Both the position numbers and the translations under genes were made by a program. 19,549 nucleotides of DNA from Mariprofundaceae bacterium (GTDB lineage Bacteria; Pseudomonadota; Zetaproteobacteria; Mariprofundales; Mariprofundaceae): assembly GCA_030950835.1 (NCBI GenBank), contig JAUZQU010000084.1, positions 1 to 19,549 of the forward strand. Direction: 5' to 3'. The notes under the pieces are model-generated. The model was not told the origin of the DNA. It saw only the letters and a program-made list of their open reading frames with translations, and made no database searches. Positions 15,707-19,549 of the stretch are shown piece after piece (position 1 is the first letter of the stretch; each line of letters begins with the position of its first letter).

Positions 15707-15720
15707 GGGAGTTACTTATC
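15707..15720 (+). promoter_or_regulatory. infC ribosome binding site with AUC start codon
   Basis: GGGAG (15707-15711) lies 6 bases before ATC (15718-15720), in frame with infC, and no AUG, GUG or UUG lies between this site and the thrS stop in that frame. Rare start codons of the AUU/AUC/AUA type are the known basis of infC self-repression, because IF3 rejects them. Confidence 0.75.
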
Positions 15721-16233
15721 GCCAAGAAAGAATTAGCAGTAAATCATGATATTGAAGCAGCAGAAGTCCGAGTGATTGGGCATGATGCTGAACAAATTGG
15801 CGTTTTAAGCCGTTTGGATGCGATTGCAAAAGCAGAGTCTGTTGGGCTTGATTTGATTATGATGTCACCCAACGCCAAGCCGCCTGTTTGTAAAATCATG
15901 GATTATGGCAAGTATAAGTACGACCAAAGCAAAAAAGCCAATGAAGCCAAGAAGAAACAGCATGTGATTCAAATCAAAGAAGTGAAGGTTAGAGCAAGTA
16001 CAGACCAACACGACTTGGAAGTGAAGCTTAGAAATGTTCGTAAGTTTTTGGAAGAAGGCAACAAAGTAAAAGTATCTTTGCGCTTCCGTGGACGTGAAAT
16101 GGCGTATACGGGTAAAGGTACGGAGCAGTTGAAACATATTGCTGAAGAAGTAAAGGAATTGGGCAAACCTGAAAAAATGCCTAACATGGAAGGACGGCAA
16201 ATGATCATGGTCATTAACCCGTTGAAGAAATAG
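15718..16233 (+). CDS. infC: Translation initiation factor IF-3
   Basis: A 171-residue IF3 of normal length. The N-terminal domain runs from AKKELAVNHDIEAAEVRVIG through LSRLDAIAKAESVGLDLIMM and the signature NAKPPVCKIMDYGKYKY. A basic linker (SKKANEAKKKQHVIQIKEVK) and the C-terminal domain follow (LRFRGREMAYTGKGTEQL, ending MIMVINPLKK). IF3 binds the 30S subunit, blocks premature 50S joining and checks the start codon. The first standard start codon, GTG 15772, would delete the first 18 conserved residues. The ATC at 15718 with a strong ribosome site restores them, so I take ATC as the start. The gene lies 33 bases after thrS and 14 before rpmI. Confidence 0.95.
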   Translation: MAKKELAVNHDIEAAEVRVIGHDAEQIGVLSRLDAIAKAESVGLDLIMMSPNAKPPVCKIMDYGKYKYDQSKKANEAKKKQHVIQIKEVKVRASTDQHDLEVKLRNVRKFLEEGNKVKVSLRFRGREMAYTGKGTEQLKHIAEEVKELGKPEKMPNMEGRQMIMVINPLKK

Positions 16234-16247
16234 AGGTTTATATAGTT

Positions 16248-16445
16248 ATGCCTAAGATGAAGACACATAGTGGTGCTGCAAAACGTTTTTCGAAAACTGG
16301 AAGCGGCAAATGGAAGCGTAATAAAGCAAACGCTCAACACATTTTGACCAAGAAATCACCGAAGCGTATTCGTGGTTTCCGTGGTACAACATTGGTTGCA
16401 CCGTCAGATGTTAAAGCCTTGAACCGTTTGGTTCCTGGCCGCTGA
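16248..16445 (+). CDS. rpmI: 50S ribosomal protein L35
   Basis: A 65-residue, very basic protein beginning MPKMKTHSGAAKRFSKTGSG, which is the L35 signature, and containing HILTKKSPKRIRGFRG. L35 is a structural component of the large ribosomal subunit. It sits between infC and rplT, its standard position. In E. coli this operon is repressed by L20 through an RNA structure near rpmI; no such structure was recognised here by eye. The ribosome site is GAGG overlapping the infC stop. Confidence 0.98.
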   Translation: MPKMKTHSGAAKRFSKTGSGKWKRNKANAQHILTKKSPKRIRGFRGTTLVAPSDVKALNRLVPGR

Positions 16446-16473
16446 TCGCTTAAGTTAAAGATAGGAGAAAGAT

Positions 16474-16830
16474 ATGCCTCGCGTAAAATCAGGTGTTCAG
16501 GCGCATGCTCGTCATAAGAAAGTTATTAAAGCTGCAAAAGGTTATTACGGTCGTCGTAAGAGCTGTTTCCGTGTAGCTACCCAAGCGGTAGATAAAGCAC
16601 GTCAATATGCTTATCGTGACCGTAAAGTTAAAAAGCGTGATTTCCGCAGCTTGTGGATTGTCCGCATCAATGCTGCAGCACGTTTGAATGGCTTGAGCTA
16701 TTCACGTTTCATGCATGGCTTGACTCAAGCTGGCATTGAAGTGGATAGAAAAGTATTGGCTGATATTGCGGTTCGTGACGCAGATGGCTTTGCTAAACTT
16801 GCTGAATCAGCAAAAGCAAATATTCAATAA
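16474..16830 (+). CDS. rplT: 50S ribosomal protein L20
   Basis: A 118-residue basic protein with the L20 features: MPRVKSGVQAHARHKKVIKA at the start, GYYGRRKSCFRVA, then the globular part FRSLWIVRINAAARLNGLSY and VLADIAVRDADGFAKL. It binds 23S rRNA early in large-subunit assembly and represses its own operon in E. coli. A strong AGGAGA ribosome site (16463-16468) lies 5 bases upstream of the ATG. Two inverted repeats follow its stop codon, the second being a terminator-like hairpin. Confidence 0.98.
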   Translation: MPRVKSGVQAHARHKKVIKAAKGYYGRRKSCFRVATQAVDKARQYAYRDRKVKKRDFRSLWIVRINAAARLNGLSYSRFMHGLTQAGIEVDRKVLADIAVRDADGFAKLAESAKANIQ

Positions 16831-16836
16831 TATTTC

Positions 16837-16852
16837 ACCGACTATAGTCGGT
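16837..16852. repeat. Perfect 16-base palindrome between rplT and pheS
   Basis: ACCGACTATAGTCGGT reads identically on both strands. It begins 7 bases after the rplT stop and is not followed by a T-run, so it is not a standard intrinsic terminator. It could be an mRNA hairpin stabilising the rplT 3' end or a protein-binding operator. Confidence 0.6.
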
Positions 16853-16867
16853 TTGTAAGTGTGAAAG

Positions 16868-16900
16868 TGGCAGGGCTGTGATGGCTCTGCCATTTTTGTT
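16868..16900 (+). terminator. Intrinsic terminator or attenuator between rplT and pheS
   Basis: A 9-base stem, TGGCAGGGC (16868-16876) with GCTCTGCCA (16884-16892), including one G-U pair, closes a 7-base loop. It is followed directly by TTTTTGTTT. This is a good intrinsic terminator for the ribosomal-protein genes. Because pheST follows with no obvious promoter of its own in between, it may act as a partial terminator or attenuator, as is known for pheST in enterobacteria. Confidence 0.75.
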
Positions 16901-16922
16901 TGTCTTGAATGGGGTGTGGGTC

Positions 16923-17999
16923 ATGAGTGAAATTGATGCGTTAAAAGGTGAGTTAGAAGTGCTGCAAGAAAAAGCATTGGCGTCCTTTTTAAAAGCGGCA
17001 GACTTAACAGCCTTGCAAACTTTACGCGTGGCCTACCTTGGTAAAAAAGGTGAGTTGACCAGCGTACTTAAAGGCGTGGGTAAACTTGCCCCAGCAGACA
17101 GACCTGTAATTGGGCAGTTTGTAAATGCAACCAAAGCTGCATTGGCAGAAGCCTTGGATGCAGCAGAAGTATTGCTTGCAGTTAAAGAGAAACAGCAACG
17201 TATCGAAGCTGAGCGCCTTGATGTTACCTTGCCTGGTCGCAGTGCCACACGCGGTGTTTTGCATCCTGTGCAGCAAGGTTTGAATGAAATGACTGCGATT
17301 TTCGCGCAAATGGGTTTCGCGATTGCCGAAGGGCCTGAAATCGAAGATGAGTTTCATAATTTTGATGCCCTAAATATACCACAAGAACACCCTGCACGCG
17401 CCATGCACGACACCTTCTTTTTCGAGTCTTCTGGCGAGCAACAAGCCAAGCTTTTGCGCACCCATACTTCACCCGTACAAATCCGCACCATGCAAGCTTG
17501 CATCGCCAGTGGTGGCAAGCCGCCTTTGGCTGTGGTTGCACCTGGGCGCGTATATCGGTGCGACTATGATGTCACCCACTCACCCATGTTTCATCAAGTC
17601 GAAGTATTTAAAGTGGATAAAGATGTGTCTTTGGCGCACCTCAAAGGTGTACTGCAACACTTTTTGTCGGCTTATTTTGAAAAAGAAGTATCGATTCGCT
17701 TGCGCCCCCATTATTTTCCTTTCACTGAGCCTTCTGCGGAAGTGGATATTGGTTGTGTTTTTTGTGCAGGCAAAGGTTGTCGTATTTGTAAGGGTAGCGG
17801 CTGGGTTGAAGTCTTGGGTAGCGGTATGATTCATCCGAATGTGTTAAAATCAGTGGGCATAGACTCAGAAATATATTCTGGTTTTGCTTTTGGCTTGGGT
17901 GTGGAGCGTTTGGTCATGCTCAAACATGGTATTCCCGATTTAAGGTTGTTTTTTGAAAACGATGTACGATTTTTGCGCAGGATGGGGGCAAATACATGA
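16923..17999 (+). CDS. pheS: Phenylalanyl-tRNA synthetase alpha subunit
   Basis: A 358-residue class II catalytic subunit. The N-terminal coiled-coil tRNA-binding arm begins MSEIDALKGELEVLQEKALA. The core contains HPVQQGLNEMTAIFAQMGF, DALNIPQEHPARAMHDTFF, LRTHTSPVQIRTM, PGRVYRCDYDVTHSPMFHQV, PFTEPSAEVD and GFAFGLGVERLVMLKHGIPD. A cysteine-rich insert, CVFCAGKGCRICKGSGW, precedes the conserved GMIHPNVL; several bacterial PheS proteins carry this insert. It pairs with PheT to charge tRNA-Phe. I chose ATG 16923 because it gives the standard N-terminus, though its ribosome site (GGGG, 16911-16914) is modest. An in-frame ATG at 16881 with AGGG five bases upstream would add 14 hydrophobic residues encoded across the terminator. 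Its stop overlaps the pheT ATG by four bases. Confidence 0.96.
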   Translation: MSEIDALKGELEVLQEKALASFLKAADLTALQTLRVAYLGKKGELTSVLKGVGKLAPADRPVIGQFVNATKAALAEALDAAEVLLAVKEKQQRIEAERLDVTLPGRSATRGVLHPVQQGLNEMTAIFAQMGFAIAEGPEIEDEFHNFDALNIPQEHPARAMHDTFFFESSGEQQAKLLRTHTSPVQIRTMQACIASGGKPPLAVVAPGRVYRCDYDVTHSPMFHQVEVFKVDKDVSLAHLKGVLQHFLSAYFEKEVSIRLRPHYFPFTEPSAEVDIGCVFCAGKGCRICKGSGWVEVLGSGMIHPNVLKSVGIDSEIYSGFAFGLGVERLVMLKHGIPDLRLFFENDVRFLRRMGANT

Positions 18000-19549
18000 A
18001 AATTCCTTTTTCTTGGTTAAAAGAACATACGCCTTTAGAGAAATCGCCGCAGCAAACAGCGGATGATTTGGTGCGTTTAGGGCATGAAGTGGAAGGTATT
18101 GAAACACCACGTGCGGCGGTTAAAGGTGTGCGCGTAGGTTTGATTCTTTCTCTGCTTCCACATCCCGATGCGGACAAATTGAAATTGTTGCAGATTGATA
18201 TTGCTGAAGCCGAGCCTTTGCACATTGTTTGCGGCGCATCCAACATGGTTGCGGGTGATAAAATACCTGTGGCAACCGTTGGTACATCTTTGCCCAATGG
18301 TTTAAAGATTAAAAAAGGTAACATTCGTGGACAAGCCAGCTTTGGCATGTGTTGTTCAGAAGAAGAGTTAGGATTAGCCGAAAGCGCTGATGGTTTGTTG
18401 ATTCTAGCTGCTGATGCAAGGGTTGGCATGGAAATCGGCGAATATTTGCAGTTTGAAGAAGCGGTGTTGGACTTGGACATTACACCCAACCGTGGCGATT
18501 GCATGAGTGCACGTGGTTTGGCGCGTGATTTGGCGGCTGATGCTGATTTGCCCTTAATTGCGCCTGATGATGAAGCCATCACCAGCGATGAATCGCTTGC
18601 TTTGCCCGTAGTCAGCGTTGCAGACAGCGATGCTTGCCCGCTTTACAGCGCACGTCATATTGAAGGTGTTGCCATCACCAGCTCACCAGAATGGATGCAA
18701 ACACGGTTAATTGCTGCTGGCTTGCGCCCTATCAATGGTGTGGTGGATGTGTTGAACTATACCATGCTTGATTTGGGACAACCCATGCATGCTTTTGATG
18801 CTGCGAGCTTGCAAGGCGACATTCAAGTGCGTCCAGCGACCGCAGGCGAAAGCTTTTTGGCACTGGATGGGCGTGAAGTGAATCTGCAAGATGGTGATTT
18901 GGTGATTGCCGATGATACATCTGTCATCGCCTTGGCTGGTATCATGGGTTCAGAGCCTACTGGAGTGACGAACAAGACCACCTCCGTCATTTTAGAATCA
19001 GCAGCCTTTAAAGCCGCTAAAATAAGCACCACACGCCGCACTTGCGGCTTAGTTTCGGATTCATCCATGCGTTTTGAGCGTGGGGTTGACCCTGCTATGA
19101 TTGAAGTTGCCATGAATCAGGCGACGTCGTTCATTTTGGACTTATTTGGCGGCAAAGCCAGTGCGGTCACACAAGTTGGTGATGCGGCTGGCTTGATCAA
19201 AAACAGGTCAATCACCGTGGATATGCGCCGTGTTGTATCGCGTTTGGGTGTTAGCGTGCCTGCAGAAGCTGATTTGGTATTGCAGCGTATGGGTTTTGGC
19301 TTGCAGCGTGATGGCGACATCTTGCAGGTGTCTGTGCCAAGCCATAGGCATGATGTATCGCTGTTTGAAGATATTTCCGAAGAATATGCGCGGGTGATTG
19401 GCTTTGACAACATCCCTGCTGTGATGCCTGCGCTTACTACCATCCAACCGAGAAAAATCGACAATAGCATGAGCAGTGCCGTGGGTTTAGGTTTTATCCA
19501 AGTGATTAACTACGCCTTTATTTCAGCCGCTGAACAACGTTTATTCACC
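17996..19549 (+). CDS. pheT: Phenylalanyl-tRNA synthetase beta subunit (3' end outside window)
   Basis: An open frame of 518 codons running off the window end; the full protein is usually near 790 residues. It begins MKIPFSWLKEHTPL at ATG 17996, overlapping the pheS stop (ATGA). An OB-fold tRNA-binding domain occupies ~39-150 (LLPHPDADKLKLLQIDI, HIVCGASNM, GQASFGMCCSEEELGL). It is followed by DLDITPNRGDCMSARGLARD, the B3/B4 editing domain (NGVVDVLNYTMLDLGQPMHA, DDTSVIALAGIMG, SSMRFERGVDP), and the B5 region (MGFGLQRDGDILQVSVPSHR, DISEEYARVIGFDNIP). PheT binds tRNA-Phe and clears mischarged Tyr. The missing part should hold the remaining core and the ferredoxin-like anticodon domain. Confidence 0.97.
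   Translation, partial: MKIPFSWLKEHTPLEKSPQQTADDLVRLGHEVEGIETPRAAVKGVRVGLILSLLPHPDADKLKLLQIDIAEAEPLHIVCGASNMVAGDKIPVATVGTSLPNGLKIKKGNIRGQASFGMCCSEEELGLAESADGLLILAADARVGMEIGEYLQFEEAVLDLDITPNRGDCMSARGLARDLAADADLPLIAPDDEAITSDESLALPVVSVADSDACPLYSARHIEGVAITSSPEWMQTRLIAAGLRPINGVVDVLNYTMLDLGQPMHAFDAASLQGDIQVRPATAGESFLALDGREVNLQDGDLVIADDTSVIALAGIMGSEPTGVTNKTTSVILESAAFKAAKISTTRRTCGLVSDSSMRFERGVDPAMIEVAMNQATSFILDLFGGKASAVTQVGDAAGLIKNRSITVDMRRVVSRLGVSVPAEADLVLQRMGFGLQRDGDILQVSVPSHRHDVSLFEDISEEYARVIGFDNIPAVMPALTTIQPRKIDNSMSSAVGLGFIQVINYAFISAAEQRLFT

Noticed and set aside
17920..19470. Long minus-strand frames opposite pheT.
   Set aside because: The plus-strand frame is unbroken to the window end and has all the PheT motifs; the minus frames are shadows of it.

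Overview
This window reads as bacterial, probably proteobacterial, chromosome with an AT-leaning base composition. The support is a complete thrS-infC-rpmI-rplT-pheS-pheT block preceded by a CCA-encoding tRNA-Val, a Gram-negative outer-membrane polysaccharide export system, and a cobalamin CobL-type enzyme. The species cannot be fixed from this sequence; a gamma- or zeta-like proteobacterium is only a guess.

Region 1 (1-3565, plus strand) is a defence-type operon. It begins with the C-terminus of a JetC (MukB/SMC-like) ATPase of a Wadjet plasmid-defence system. A complete MNT nucleotidyltransferase / HEPN pair (MntA-HepT-like, type VII toxin-antitoxin) follows, then JetD, the Toprim nuclease subunit of Wadjet. 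The toxin-antitoxin pair therefore sits inside the Wadjet operon, between the SMC ATPase and the nuclease. A bifunctional precorrin-6Y methyltransferase (CobL/CbiET) gene then overlaps the jetD stop by one base.

Region 2 (3733-5628, plus strand) is a six-transmembrane hybrid sensor histidine kinase with its own likely promoter. It converges on and overlaps the end of the next operon.

Region 3 (5614-12166, minus strand) is a compact four-gene polysaccharide polymerisation/export operon. In transcription order it encodes a lipoprotein that fuses a seven-repeat FG-GAP/VCBS propeller, an OmpA-like domain and a Wza-like export domain; a Wzz/tyrosine autokinase; a 69-residue single-pass membrane protein; and an O-antigen-ligase/Wzy-like polymerase. 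No glycosyltransferases are present here. A strong promoter lies so close to the first start codon that the mRNA is predicted to be almost leaderless. Upstream is a lone DppB/OppB-family permease (12231-13202).

Region 4 (13655-19549, plus strand) is the translation block: tRNA-Val(GAC), thrS, infC (with an AUC start codon), rpmI, rplT, an intrinsic terminator/attenuator, pheS, and pheT cut off by the window end.

The most notable items are the MNT-HEPN pair nested inside Wadjet and the propeller-OmpA-Wza fusion.
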